Shown here: positions 11,812-26,404 of the stretch, one piece after another
How the letters are laid out: every line of letters starts with the position of its first letter
Numbering within the stretch: the first letter of the stretch is position 1
Assembly (NCBI GenBank): GCA_963277665.1
Contig: OY728130.1
Span: 1,369,320,393-1,369,384,392 of the forward strand
Direction of reading: 5' to 3'
Length of the DNA stretch: 64,000 bases
Source: Viscum album
Taxonomy: Eukaryota > Streptophyta > Magnoliopsida > Santalales > Viscaceae
Program-made: the position numbers and the translations under genes
Notes under the pieces: generated by a model
The model's database searches: none
The model's input: only the letters and a program-made list of their open reading frames with translations
What the model was told of the DNA's origin: nothing

Positions 11812-14800
11812 TAAGTGATGAGTGTGCCCTTTATGAGCCAGTTATGCTTATTGATTATTTTTTAAATTTCATCTCTATTGATTCTAGATACAAATGGAAT
11901 AATCATAAAAATATTGATAGTTTTACTCCACTCTCTCCCCCCAAACCCCTTCCATCAATATAAAAACCATTATTGTTGGAATTAATACTCCTTCCCACAA
12001 ATTTCAAATATGATTATGTGGAGGGTATCAACCAACTAGTTATCATTATTTCTATTCCCCACTTTCTATATCATGAATTGAAACTACCAATTCATCTAAT
12101 AAATTGTAAAAAGGGTAACATGTGAACACTAACTGATATTCTTAGCTTATCCCATTTAGTTTCATGCACTAAATAAATTTATCAGATGCTGCCAATCTGA
12201 AATTAGAATCACAAAACTATTTTAATCCCAACCTCATTAATGTTACAAAAACCAAATTTAGAAAATTACTTACTATTGAGATTATCTATCCCATATTTGA
12301 TAACAAATGGTTTACCATAGTAAAAATTGTGACAAAATAAACTATAATAACTATTGTGTCAAATGAAATGAATGTATTGGTTCAAATATATGTATAATAT
12401 TTTTAACGAGTCTATATTAAATAATAATATCTAAATTAATCTATTTAGAAGGACCAATTATATCTAACTTTCATTGACTTATTGTTTGGATGATTTCTTA
12501 GTCGTAGTAATGACCTAATATTATTAAATATATATAATTTAAATTAATACTATGTTTGATAGATTTAACCACATGAAAAATAAACTAAAATGAGCTACAT
12601 TTTATTTATTATTAAAAATATTAATTAAAAATAAAACTAATATTAAAAAAATATTTTAATTTAACACAAAATGTATATAAAATATAATTATGAACATCTA
12701 ATGTTTCTAAAAGGCATTTTTTATTAACAATGTTTATAAATATATATATTTATATTTAATTTTCATTTCAAATTTAAATTTATAAATTTTAGAAAAATAA
12801 GTTTACTGCATAAAATACAATATTTAATTCTACATATCAATACTAGCCTAGTAGGAATATTTTATTTTTTTTAAATAATTGATTTTTCATGTGTGTTATA
12901 AAAAAATCTAACTTTTATAATACAATTAATTTTATGAAATTATCATAATAAAATATTAACATTAAAAAAATTTAAAAATTAATTTATAAAAATATATATT
13001 ATAAAGTAAAAGTATCATTTAAAAAAATATGATTATTTTATAAAATCCAATTTTAAGATTTTTGAAACAATAGTTATATTTTACTCTATAAACACTTTTC
13101 ATTATCATATATTAAAAATTAGTTTTCATTAATTACAGAAACTATATATAAAAAATTATTTCATGTTTTAGATCAAAATGTTCACATTATATAATAGGGT
13201 AAACTTACTTTTAGGAATAATCGTATCATTACTACAACTAAAGTAAACGACCATGATAATGGGAAAAGAGTTATTTTCAAATAATTATTTAATTAAGGTA
13301 TTTACTTTTTATATAATAACTTAAAATGATCTATTTTATATAAGTAATATGATATGATGTTTTAACATGTGTGAAAAAAATTAAGAGTAATTTGATTAGT
13401 AATTAATGTTATATAATATTAAGAATACATAATGATGAAAAGAAATATTCCTAAAAAATTGTAGTTTATAATAAACAATTTAATTTAAAAGATAATATTC
13501 ACTTATTTATAAATTTAATTAGATTATATAAGGATTAAATTTATAATTAGAAAGCCTAAATTTTGTAAAAGGGGTTGCAATATTTTTTTTTATAAAATAG
13601 AAATTACTTTTTAAAAAACTAGTTATCAGGGTAAAACAAGAATATGTAAATTATAGAAAATCCAATTATAATTGGAAAATAAAATAATTAAAAAATGTCA
13701 TAAATGATTTGATGAATCTTAATTGAACAAATATTACCCCAAACTCAATTATTTGTAACTTTTTTAGCCATTGACCCCTGAATACTGTACTTCCATTATA
13801 AAAAATGATGGATATCTAGAAAAGTTCCCTTTTAATCATTTATAAATGGGGATAATTCCCCCACTAGATACTACACCTATCCTTAAAAAATTTATCATGA
13901 AACACTTAAGTTTTACTCATTATAGAGGAATATCACAGTTTTATTAGCCTTTAGTCTCAGTTGGATTCGTTAAGGCCCCATTCAAAATTATATTTCCAAT
14001 TGAAATATGAAGTTCTCAATGATGTTAGTCCCATACAAAGAATAAATAAATACCCATGTTAAGGATTTTTTTCATCATAATTTTGATTAATTAAGTAATG
14101 GTGAATATTCCCCAAATGTTTAATTTTAAATGTGTATATCCTAACATCCATTACCTGGTTCAATCATATGAAACGGAACATGGTTAGACACACGACCTCA
14201 CGTTCACCTCCCAATAAACTAGAGGTTGATGACTAGCAGCGAGTGTATATGAATGTAAAATGGGCGTAACTATTCCATAATGATTACAGTGACACATAAT
14301 GATGATAGAAGATTAATTAAAAAAAATAAAATATAATAATATATAAGAAGAAATATATTGAAAATTATAGTGAAAATAAATTATCACGATAGATACTAAT
14401 AATCAAAAATTTCCAAGATCATATATAAAGTGATGGTATAATGATTCTATACAAAAAACAAAAGTTCAATTAAATGGGGATTCAATAATATACAAAAAAT
14501 TATATACAAATAAATGAATAACAAAATTGTTTCTTCTATATCAGTATGAGAATAATATTACGGCTCTTCTCTATACACCATTCTAGTAGAGACACTATTA
14601 CATCCATAGCAAGATGCTTTCCATTATCCCCACTGGCATCTATGAAGGGTGTATATGTACCAATTCATATCCTAGAGAGTGTGTGATTAAAACTCAGTAG
14701 GCTACCACCACCGGTGTCCAGTACAATCCAATTTGTGAATATAAAATGAGTAGTGTATAGGTAATAATCAATGTAAAGTAGTAAATAAATAATCTACATC

Positions 14801-16400
14801 GGTCTATGTACCTTGTAGGATACCCTTCCAACACTACCTTCTTCAACCTAAGTCAGAATTTCTCTGAACACTTAACAATTTATGTTTCTATTTATAAGGT
14901 TGGGAAATAAGCTATATAACTAATCTATCCACAAATTATGATAGTCACATGAGATTCCAATTTTGACAGAGTTAGTGTTTTATGACTTGGGTGAATTCAA
15001 TATGGTTGTACCCATGGTAGTTCAACAATAAAGGGAAAAATACTACTAAATACCTTGAAGAATGTATTTGATATCCTCGATGAAAGATGTGAAAAGAGAT
15101 AGAGGTTGTAACGAATTCAGTTCGTAATATCTAGCTAAATCCAAGGAGAATGATATAAGGAGTTAAATTTATTTGATTTCAAGAATCATTGTTGAAAACT
15201 TGGTGCTAATACTGTCTATTCACATCCATAATACAAACACTGAATCAACTTTTTTTCATTCTCTTGGAAGATAAATCAACTAATTAGTGTTGTCGCATGA
15301 TCCCATCCACAGAAAACCATAATGTGAGTTCGTGTGTAACCCATGGAAGACCTTACATTTATTTAATTTAAGGTATGTAACCATAATAAATCAAGATTTA
15401 CTAATCCATATTTTATCCAAAATCATAATGATAGATCTAATTTCATATTATAACTAATGTAGTGCTAGGTGAAATGACCATTCAATTAACTATTCATTTA
15501 TATCAATTATACATTCTATTTATATAAAAAATAAATTTCACCTAAAAATATGGTTCAATTACATATACTGGTTTTAGATGGACTAGACTTTCATCACATC
15601 ATTTCATTTAATTCCATTTAATAATTTCATTAGAAATATGTAAAAAAACTAACCTCACAATGTTATTTAAAATCATTTTAAAGAATAAAGATCACGGTCC
15701 TTTAAAATGGATCCCCGTAAGGTGTGTTCATATTTAGTTATACAACTTTCATTGGTGAAACATGGTAGCAAGGAATAACCCTTGTGGGGTGTTAACAACA
15801 TAATAATTTAACTTCACATTTAGTAGGCATCACACTAAATGATTAGCACAGAACATGGAAAAAAATATTATTAACGTACATAATTTTAAGTGAAATGGAT
15901 ATACACCTACCTTATACTTTTATTCAATTCCTCACCCAAAATGGGTCTTTAATAGAACCATTAACTGACGATATCAGAAAAATTTAAAAACACCTTGAAA
16001 ATAGGTCACATTATGCCTCAAAGATTTAATATTTTACAAGGTGAATGAAACACTGAAGGGATGTAATATGATTCAATATCATTCTTTTATCTATCCAACA
16101 TAATGAATATCGAGAAAATCAATATAAAATGGTGAGTTTATCTTAAATATTAGTGGATAGATAGGGTAGATATCTCAATAGAGGAGTGGTGACGTTAAAT
16201 TTAAGGATGAAAGGTAAGAATAAGATTAAAATTAAATTATAATAAATGTGAATTTTATATATTTTTAAATGGTCACATAGTTTTGACACATTATTAGAAA
16301 AAATGTGAGAAAATCATATACTAACATTGTTCACAAAGCACACCCTCTGAAAGGGAAAGGTGAACATTTTAACAAAACATGCACAAACTGTTCGTGACCA
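11807..16400. other. Very AT-rich decayed DNA
   Basis: 12.4-14.1 kb is almost entirely A/T homopolymer-like sequence. Small islands of higher GC (about 14.15-14.25 kb and 14.55-14.85 kb, including ACCACCACCGGTGTCCAGTA) look like remnants of older transposon LTRs but cannot be assigned. No coding sequence is supported. Confidence 0.5.
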
Positions 16401-16499
16401 CTGTCTAATGCTTAGACCCCTCACATTATTAATCCCGTGATTTGAGAGACAGTGCTCTAATTATGTGTTTAAGCTCTAAAACCCCTCTATAGTTCTCAC

Positions 16500-18200
16500 A
16501 TGGTCATGAAAAAAAACTTTTCCAGGACATATGGCTTGATTCCACAAACAATGAAATGTGGAGTTATGGTTAGACCTCATTATTTTGGCCCAACCATCAT
16601 TTTTGAAAATACTGAATCCCCAACTCCCAATTTCAAATCTAGATTAATTTTGGAAACAATTTTCAAGAACAATCTATGGCTTGATTCTTTCTCCATCACG
16701 ATACGTAGTGACACCAAGATCCAATATCATATTCTAGCTGTAAAATTTCTTCAACCATGGGTGATATGTTTCATTACAATAAGATGTTAAACTGCAAAAC
16801 CAACACCCTCATTAAATAGTTATAAAAAATGATATTTCATTAGCTATGTATTGCTTGGTAATAATTCCATTGAGATATGTAGTTATGCTCGAATCAAAAA
16901 TCAATGTCCTAGACAAAACAAAATAAGAGAAAATGCACTCACCTTATACATGGGTTAGATAAGTATACAAAAATATTAATTTTCAAGAACTATATGTGGC
17001 TTGATTATCTTACCAATGAGATATGTAGTAATTATTGGATCTTTGGTATTGGGTCCCACCATAATTAAAAAAAACTCCCATTGTATGGATCAAATATGCA
17101 TAGGGAACCATCTAATAACTATGTGTGGCTTGATTCTCAATTCAACAAGATATGTAGTGATTCCCATGACCTATCCCCCAATCAAAATACAAAATAACTT
17201 TTCACATTAGGAATCTTACAACATTTTGACATGATGTTAAAATGTTTTGTTCATCCATAACTACATGCGACTTGATTTTTATTACCTTGAAATGCATAGT
17301 GACACCCAAATTTTAACCATTGGTCACAGCTGCACCATTCATATTCTTTCATGTTGTTACTTCTTATTCCTTACATCATGAAATAAAAATACATGTAATT
17401 TCAAGAAATATTAATGGATTGATTCTCATCATCATGATATAAATATCAAGGCATGAATCATCTCACCTACCCCAGCCACCACAGAATTTAAATTCTCCAA
17501 CCCTTCACATGTGTTTCCATTGTGTTTTAGAAGAAATATTTCATCTCTTTGTTTCTAAAACTATGCATAGATCATGTTGGATTAGGGGTTTTGGTAAAAT
17601 GTTAACATACTTATGTAAGGAATTTCAATTAACATTAGGTTTATCATTATCCTAGTTTCTAGACCTTAAAAAGAAAACATAGATGTACTCATCATAAGGC
17701 AATAATCTATATTGTGTCCTCACGAACTATGTGTGGATTGATTCTAATTTCAATGAGATACGTAGTGATGTTTAGATCTTCAATCATGGGTCTAGTGATA
17801 TAATAATATAGAACATTCCCCCACTCTCCCATGTTCAAGTTGGATCTACTTGAGAAGATCCAATATGGGTTCTCAACCCTTACATGGAACCATATTCAAA
17901 ATAATCCCATTCTGTCCACACATGAATTCAATCAGTGTGGGGAAAATAAATTTTAGAACTATATGTTTCATGATTATTTTTATGAAAAGATATGTTGTGG
18001 ACATCAGGTCCCATGCCCTATCCAATCTTTAATATTCCATCTCTCTGCACATAGAGAAGACTTCATCCTTATCAAAATATTTTAAGCTACAAGGCTAATA
18101 TCCAGACCACATGACTTTATACTGCAAGGTATATTAAGAACAATGTATGCCATGATTTACATTCTAATAAAGTACGTAGTGATCTCATGTCATCATGTAC
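16500..18200 (+). repeat. Degenerate array of the Tat ACTACGT...ATACGTAG repeat
   Basis: At least eight diverged copies of the pattern AACTATGTGTGGCTTGATT, a short variable core, then GAGATACGTAGTGA start near 16526, 16668, 16985, 17116, 17258, 17723, 17956 and 18137. A recurrent GATGTTAAACTGCA motif is present at 16782. The same repeat fills the 3' untranslated region of the younger element (39.2-43.5 kb). Here it also lies just upstream of an antisense PMD-type frame, so this is read as the 3' untranslated region of an older, more decayed Tat element on the plus strand. Confidence 0.75.
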
Positions 18201-20480
18201 TAGTCCAAGAAATAGGGTTAAAAGATTAGTACCTTTTATACTTAAAAATAATGATATATGCAATAGACCTTGATTTGGGTCCCCTAATTAGGGAGTCCAC
18301 TATGGAAATATAGACCCCCTTCCATATTTTATTGATATCTATGAAAAGGAATCTACACATCTGGGACATTATCAATACAAAAACTTCCTTTTTTCAAAGA
18401 ATAATCCTTTCTACATATCAAACTCCTAATATTGGAAACTTTTGAATCTTTATAAACTTTCTCTATCTCCTAGTGATTGAATGTAGGTTACATGATGACT
18501 CCTCTTCCTGACTACGTTGTAACATTCAAAAATGGATTTTCATAAGTGGCCCATGAAACAGATTTGTTAAACAAATGATTAAACTTTTGATTATGCTGTT
18601 ATATTTCATAGTTGTATTTAACAAAAATATCCCACAAAACTGGTTTGTTAACAAGCAATAACATCATCCTTGGGAGAAGCCTCTTATGTCATTATAAGAT
18701 TTGATGAAATTATGTTGGAACTCATTATTCAAATTCAATTTTTGGTCATCCCTTTAATACTTTACCAATATCTTTTCTTTTAATAACAAAACTATCAAGA
18801 CAATGGCTTACAATTTCCTCCCTCACATTTGAAGTGAGAAGGAATGGTGTTTTTCTGGTAGGCCACATATGATCTATCATTTCTAGAATTCCATGGTCCT
18901 AGGGGTATTACATTAATATACAAGAACCATATTTTGGTACTTGGTTCTGATCAGTGTAACAAATGTTTTCATCTAATTATCAGGTACTATTAATTGAAAT
19001 GTCTTCCCCCGTATTTAGGTACTTTCCTTTCATAACCCATACTCTCTGACTAATGAAATCTAAATATCCATAAGCTTCCATCTGCCATCAGTGATAAGAT
19101 GTTGGAATTCCTGAGAACCTCTTTTCCAAGAGATTTTGTAATAAACCTCATTTCTATATTCCTATATTAGATAAAAAACTATAGTTTCATACAAGATGTT
19201 AAACTATATAACAATTTCTTCACTATAATACATTAAACTACATTATTAATGTCCTCATCAAATGAAATTAAAATACACCATACTGGAACCCTTTCTATAG
19301 TGGGACCTTTTCCCCAAACGTCATTAATTTAACAAAATATTCCATCCTCTGCACAATCTAAATTTGTGTAGGGGAATTTTCACATTTCAAGCTAGTGACA
19401 ATACGAATTCTATCTTCATTATTAGACATTTCCTTTTGGGAAACCCACCCATCATGGTCTTGAGAATCCAAATCTCTATAACCCCCCATAGGCCATTAGT
19501 AATAAAGTATAATAATTCATGATAACTCATTCACTTTACAATACTATAATAAACCCTAGTTGGATTTCCATAAAGGATCCCACAAAATCGGGTTTTCAGT
19601 GGATGGATTCCACTATTGTCTATGTAGTAACACACCGTAGTTATGTATGCATAATTCAGCCCATGAAAAAGGTTTTTCCAGTAGTGGGAAGTTTATCCTC
19701 TAGAAAGAACTCCTCAATTCCAAAAAAGAATGGTTTAGATTAGGAAACCAAAAAATCGTAGCTCAATATTTCTCATCAGGTATTTGAAAAATTTCATAAC
19801 ATTATCAACACACAAGCACTATTTAGATCATCTTTTCAAAACAGTTGGTCAAATCTATTTGACCTACAATCTGATTTTCATGAGTCCAACTTGAATGAAC
19901 TTAAACTACCGACAAAAAGAGATAACACTATCCATATAGAAACATATAAAAGGGCACTATGAATAAAACTCTAGTATCAGATCGAAAGACATACCCTCTA
20001 TGTGGTTTAGGTAAAAAACTATGAAATGATGATAAATAAGAATGAAACATTTTTGGATGACAACCTGATATTGGTCATCTAAGGAAAATATAACTGTCTC
20101 CCTCTATGTCTCTGTCATGTCAGACAAATGAATTTTTTTTTGGGTGGTAACATAAAAAAAGAAAAAATATTTTATGTTTCTTCATATAACCATAGAAAAA
20201 ATCAAACTCTACCAACTTGGCACCATGACTTAAGAAAAAATAAGAGAAATCCCTCACCCTGATTAGTAAAATAATGAAATAATGAAATTTAAATGAATGA
20301 TTCTATTTTCAGTTTTTTATAATGGCAACAGTATGTATGGGAATTCTTGAACAAGTTATTGAGATGAAAAATCTTTTTCATTTATGTTTCAAAGAGTTGG
20401 TGAATTTCCACATGTGGGATCCTACATGAAAAATTTTATAGTTTATCCGCAAAAAAAGATTTTAACAGTTGAAATGTAAC
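18200..20480. other. Decayed 3' untranslated region of older Tat element
   Basis: Moderately GC-enriched sequence continuous with the array at 16.5-18.2 kb, with pieces of similar wording (for example around 19.5-19.65 kb) but no clear repeat unit or coding domain. By position it matches the spacer between repeat array and antisense gene in the younger element. Confidence 0.4.
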
Positions 20481-20481
20481 T

Positions 20482-23400
20482 CATGAAATTTCAACATCTT
20501 CTAATAGCTTGTCTATTTGAGTTGGAGCAGCCTCCTCAGCTTTATAGATATTCTCCTTCTCTACATCAAAAACATCACTTTTTTATGGCCAATTCCCATA
20601 CCATGTACCAGTGGACATAGACTACCTACTCATTTGCATCATTTAATTCTTTTTTGAGGAACAAAATTTATAGTGACTTCTCATTGAGGTGATCTTGGTA
20701 CTCCTCGACATTTTTGATTGTATGTCCTCATCATGGATTATGGAAGCAATTATTTCCTAAAATTGTCTCACCAACTACACCTCGACTTCTCGTGATCTCC
20801 AATACAATTCCCTTTAATAGATGATCACCTTAACCATATTATAGATCTCTTGGTAATTAAATATTCCATATCCTTAAATGGAAATCTCTAACAACGGTCA
20901 GTGAAGTCATGATGGAATATCTTCAAGAGGTGTCTCTGTGATTATCTTCTAGATATCTCACAAGAAAAATAGGAATATAGTTCAGAAAGCCTCATGTGTC
21001 TCTATATCAGACTCAGAGACACTCTTAGAGATAGGTATATAATCTTGAATTACTAATCTTAGTGATCCTTGTAAAAATACATCCCAAAACAACTGTAGTT
21101 TAACCTACCGACATAGGTGGATCTACCATGTAAGCCCCCATTTCAAACCTAGTCATTTAAGCTAACAGAACTAGATAACAATTGATACTCATCATTAATA
21201 CTAGATGTTCAATAGGAAATGATGGAAGTGAATTAACTATAAATGTTTTCAACACTCAACCATTTTTAGATCAATTGATGTAATTGATACCTCTTCAGCA
21301 CCCCAACCCCAACTCCTTGAGTGGGAACCACCTAACATGGATAATACCCTTTCATTTTCTCTACTAATTTGATTAAAATCTCTTGAGAATCTCCCAATTC
21401 AATATTCTCAGCTATGACTCATTTGAAAATAGAATTAGGGGATACAACGATTCCTTTTTCTTGATGTTCCTTGGAAACACTTTCCATAGAAAAATATGCA
21501 CAACATGGGATATGATGTGAAGCATCCAGTTAAATAAAACCAATCGTTTTTGGAAAATAAAATAATTATAGAACTCACATCCATCTAATTATCTTCTTAA
21601 ATCCCTAAAATCCATGAGGTAACCTAAAAATTCAATAAATATATTAATTTGATATATAATTTCCTGATATATGGAACCAAGCCTCACAATATCCTCACTA
21701 TTAGGAGACTATGTGGGGCATTTCTTGGGACCCAAATTGGATCCACCAATGAACCACTTTGTTGAATGCTCAGAAAGCACAGCATCGCTAGCCCCATAGA
21801 GTCAAGGCCAACATCAAAACCTTTTTCATATCATTTGAGATCCCTTTCATTCCCTTCAGAGTAGATAATATGATCCATATTGACTATTGTAGGGTCCGCT
21901 GATGTAGGAAATTTATATGAAATATCACGAGGATAAGAAAGTTAGAAATAGTACAACACACCTGATGGAGTGTGTATAACATTACCATGGCCTTCTCCCC
22001 TCTCCACCAGACTATGTGCGGATGTGTCCATGTCTTATAATGCATCATCTGTCAGAATAATAGATTCATCCTACTCCATTTGTGCATACCCTGAGGTATC
22101 CTTCTTGATTCATGAACGACTAGTTTCAGATCCCTTAAAAGAAGAAAGTGACACAGATTATGAAAAATATAAGTATGGTCAGAAATATTATATCAATAAA
22201 TTCAAAATATTAAGAGAAAATATGAATAATTACTGGTATTGATGCTCTGAGAAAACATTAATTCCATATTTTACTTCCTCTCTCTGGATGAATATGGGTC
22301 CACCACAGTCATATTTGTAGTAGATAATTTAGGTGATGGTCAAGGGGTTCTCCTCACTATATCCTCTATCATGACACTCTAACCCATGGACAATTCTGAC
22401 GACCCAAGGTCGATGTCCAATTCTTTGATCGGAGTTCCCATGGGCCCATATTTTTGTGACCCAATCACCTCTGTTTCTACTAATTCTTCATCTAGTTCTT
22501 CTTCTTCTTATTCTTTTTCTCTAAAAAATTTCAAACTAAAATCCAATTATGATTAATAATGATGGATGAAAAATCCTAAAAATTAGTGAAGAAAAAATAA
22601 ATTCCTTATAATGGTTAATGTTGATGTCTCATTCCTCATCAGGATGAAAAAACCCCTCCCAATGTAATCCTTGGTCAAGCATGTATGAAACTCACATTGT
22701 GGATGTGGTTTGATCATTAGTTTCATATATCAAAGCCTCCAAATCCTTGAGGTACCTATTCAATTTAGTTAACTCACTTCCATGGTGTATATCAGAGGGT
22801 AATATGATATTTTCCATCTTTGGGATTCACAAACCAAAAATGAGAAGCTCCCATTCATCTCTATAATAATTATATATGTTATGCCAAACACAAATTTATA
22901 AGGGTCGCAAATAATTTAACTATAATGTTGAAATCTATAAAGAAGACCCAACACCCGTTGACTTGGAATCCTTTTCTAGCATCTTTGATTTCATGAGTGA
23001 AAAAAGGGATAGATCATGATTCTCCTCCTGAAAATAAATTTTGTACCACTTAGTGTAGGAGATGTGGTTTTATCAACCCTATCCTACCTGGTGGTCTTTG
23101 CTCGAGATCACTTCCAAGGATATGGAGATACGGCATCACCATTTTCAGCTTGACCCTTTATTCCATTCATACCATGTCTAGCAGTTGACGTGGCCCTGAC
23201 CCCATAAACACCCTTTTCTAATACCCCCTGAGGGTATGAATAGATCCATGCCATGGAATACCTGTCCTCCAGCCCAGTTAATGCATCTGATAGAGGTAGA
23301 ATAGTTTAACTGTTGGATACCTTCATGTCTATCAGGATCCATTATTTTTGAGATATCATCATATACTTCTCAAGACCAACATTCATAGAGGTATCGATGA

Positions 23401-24664
23401 TTTTTTGTTTTATACATTCAAATTGGAGGGAATATTGATATAAAAGAAAATCCTCATAGTGGATCTCGCTTTCAATACGAGCCTCCAGTATGCTGTATCA
23501 AAATACTAACATGTCTGAACATAGATCATAATTATTTTCCTTATTATCATCAACAATTTTCCTTGTCAGTGGGTTAACATGTGGAAAGAAGATAACTTCC
23601 AGCAACTCATTAAGCATCCTTATAGATTGATAATTCATCGGGATCAGAGTGTGGATTCCATATAAATCCAAGAATTAATGGGCATAATCAGCTGTCTATA
23701 TTTATAACTAGGACCAATATCACATATAAACAAAAGTGTGTTTTGATCCATCCCCACAACACTTGAAACAACCATGCACTTATAAAAGATGACATCTCAT
23801 TGTATTAATGCAGTATGAAATGTTATATTATTTCTATGATATGGGTATCCAATCCTATGTACAACACCTATGATAGCTTCACCTCTATAAATGAAATCCA
23901 TGGCCACACAATGCCATTGGACTCTCAGACTAAAAGAAGAAATATTATTATCCATATAACAAGGAATCCATCCAGGTGAGTGGTCACTTCATCCTTGGGG
24001 TTGACCTTATTACCCAAATGGGTATATTAGACCTTCACTAGTATATTCCATAACTTGATAAGAGCACCCTGATTTTATACGGTGTGGCATACAGTAGGGA
24101 ACCCATGAGAGGGGACCTTATTTTGCAGGTTATAAAAAGAGTTCATCCTTATTTTATCATGGATTTCTCCCTTAGGGTGAGGATCATTGTTTAGAATTTT
24201 TTTCTCTATCCTGAAATGAATGTGGTCCAATGAGGGTGTCCTTTTCTCACAACCCCATATTGTCTTTATTGGGATGAACTTATCATACATTTATTGAAGA
24301 ATAGAAGATCTGTTGATTTTGTATACATCTCAAAGGATGATGCCAGCTTCACCATGCTTCATGTGAATGGAATTTTCCTATGGACTCCATATACATAGTG
24401 GTTTAGGGATGAGATCTGGGTTATTTTAGACACATGTTTTTCATACCCAAATTGCCTCTTAGATATTGATTTCTTCCAAGTCATTTTTAAATTCTACTCG
24501 TGTCTAGAACACCAATTATACCTACATCCACTCAGGCAAGACTCCCCCTCCCGAATGGAAATCAAAGTCCTCCCCCAAACCTATGTATGATATGTCTATG
24601 AAGGGTTGATGTTTGAGTCACAAATATGAGGCCCTGATTCATGGTATTGTGTATTTTGATAATA
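20482..24664 (-). pseudogene. Antisense PMD (plant mobile domain) gene of the older Tat element, truncated by insertion
   Basis: Minus-strand frames follow the antisense PMD gene at 44.5-48.2 kb. At about 24575-24555 GEDFDF matches GDFTYDW there. At 24385-24340 ENSIHMKHGEAGIIL matches TNTFHLHHGKVGIRL. At about 24290-24270 MYDKFIP matches IYDEFLP. Further on, at about 22430-22380, PMGTPIKELDIDLGSSE resembles VPMTSTQELDLNIDICRS in the younger gene, preceded by an acidic run. The frame ends with AEEAAPTQIDKLLEDVEIS and a stop at 20482-20484, a possibly coiled-coil C-terminus like that of the younger gene. Many stops and shifts make it dead. It ends abruptly about 90 bp past GEDFDF, where the 27.7 kb element begins. 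The middle (22.6-24.2 kb) is poorly matched. PMD proteins are a plant family found both as host genes (MAIN/MAIL) and inside retrotransposons; their biochemical role within elements is unknown. Confidence 0.72.
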
Positions 24665-24784
24665 GATGTTGTTGATGCCAAAATATAGGTAAAATCAATA
24701 ATAAAACAGAGCATGATGAGTTGTCTCGCAAAGACTATTTGTGGAGCCCCATAGCCCTATGGCCGACACAATGCTCTCCCTTCA

Positions 24785-24970
24785 CAAACCCACCATGGAG
24801 TGAAGAGGTGGGATACCTCTCTAATACCTTTTAAATTCGTGAACCCACCGTGGAGCGAGGATACAGGGTGCTCCACGAGCTGATTTAACATTCGGGAACC
24901 CACCACGAAGCAAGGAGGCGGGGTGCTCCGTGAGCCGATTTGATGTTCACAAACCCACCACTAAGAAAGC
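24785..24970 (+). repeat. U3 direct repeats (about 60 bp unit)
   Basis: Units of the form TTCGTGAACCCACC...GAGCGAGGA...GGGTGCTCCGTGAGCCGATTTGA recur three to four times just upstream of the TATA box. The matching region of the 3' LTR (about 48810-48990) has the same array. Position directly before the promoter suggests enhancer-like repeats; this role is inferred. Confidence 0.65.
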
Positions 24971-25014
24971 TCCGTCTTTGTGCCAAGAGAGCTCTACTTC
25001 GCGGGGACTCTTGC

Positions 25015-25022
25015 CTATAAAA
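25015..25022 (+). promoter_or_regulatory. TATA box of 5' LTR
   Basis: CTATAAAA lies 345 bp from the LTR start. The 3' LTR has CTATAAATA at exactly the same offset, which supports it as the element promoter. Transcription would start about 30 bp downstream, leaving a U3 of roughly 375 bp and about 3.2 kb of R/U5. Confidence 0.75.
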
Positions 25023-26404
25023 CTCGGGATCGCCTAGAACCCAAAGGATGGATCCTCCGACCTTTTTTCTTTTCAGATCCTACATCGTGAAACAATTTTT
25101 TCTCTGTTAACCATGAGCTTTTCAAGATACTTTTTCATCACGAAGTGCCTTCCCCTATCCCTGAATTCCACACCTATTCAAAGAGGGATGGCCTTTGCGG
25201 AACCCACTGGCCTTCGCGAAGGGAGTAGATCCCAAAGGGGAATCAGGTCATCTCGAAGAGTTTATGCTTCGTGGAATACCCTTCATACACATGTGAACCG
25301 CAAGCTAAGGCATGGTTTCTATTCATCAAGAAGCAAATTACTTCACACTGTTATGCTTCACCAGGAACCCTTTCTTCACGAGGCATTGCTCCGCGAATAC
25401 TTTCCCACTTTGTGATGAACCTTCCATTTGAACCTATGTGCTATGCCTATCCTAGGAGACTTGACTTCGCGAAACACATCGCTTCATGAAGCCCCTTTAC
25501 TTCATGGATCACCAGAGCTTCACAAGGGTTCTACCTATGAGTCTCTTTTCCCTGAAACTCCTTTTCCCGTGTTCCCCTTCAGGTTTTTTAAAAAAAAAAT
25601 TCAAAGTCCCTTGGGTGGTGCTACCCATTGCGTTGCTTTGCCTCATGATTCTTCTCATAGTCATGTTAACTGCTATTTGTTCTTCGTATAGCCACACTAA
25701 CATGGACCCCCTAATGGATTGCTCCATAACACCCCTCACACGGCATTGCTGATGACTTCCTTCCCTCAAGGGCGAGCGGGATTCAGTTATGTAATTACTA
25801 GGGGTGTAGACCAAACCCACCTCATGTGAGCTGCAGGACGTTAAAATGCAAAGCGCCTTCATCCTCAGAAGATGATGTTAAACTGTGAACTCTCCTCCTA
25901 ATTTTCTTATGGGGCATTCCACCTTGGATGTTTTGAACGTCCACTAGTCTCCAGGGGAGTGAGATCATTCCTCACATGGAATTACAACCTCTTTATCGGA
26001 GCAACGTCCATCCACAGGGAGAGGGCAGCATCCCTGGTGTAAGCCCCTAGCCTTTCCTACAGTAGGAATCACCCCTGCACTTCCTCTCTTCCTGGGTGCC
26101 AAATCCCTCTCCCACTGGGCTTTCTCCCCACTCGGGCCTCCACCCTAGAGTAAGTACCAATCTCCATATCTTTTGGCTGCTAACCACAAGTAATCCACAG
26201 TTTCCTCTTAGGTCTGTGGACAACGCGTAAGACCATGTTTCCTTTTTGGGACGCTACCTATGCATCAGGCCCACTCCACCATCCGTGACATGATCTTCAG
26301 GTCTTTGCTGCCTCTTGTTTCTCACACCAACCATGACTCAGGTGGGCTTAGAGAAAGCATCAACCATGAAATCCTCTCTGAGTAGCCTAGAGTGTATGCC
26401 CCAC

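Noticed and set aside
16500..16790. 96-codon plus-strand open frame
   Set aside because: It runs through hairpin repeat copies of the old array; the repeat explains the sequence, not a protein.
24300..24669. Idea that 24.67-28.30 kb is the 3' LTR of the older element (a tandem, shared-LTR arrangement)
   Set aside because: No polypurine tract precedes it, the older PMD frame is cut before its N-terminus, and the older interior is far more decayed than the LTR; nested insertion fits better.
25113..25862. Several overlapping open frames of 70-117 codons inside the 5' LTR
   Set aside because: The 3' LTR copy breaks them at different places and no domain is recognisable; they are chance frames in GC-richer non-coding LTR sequence.
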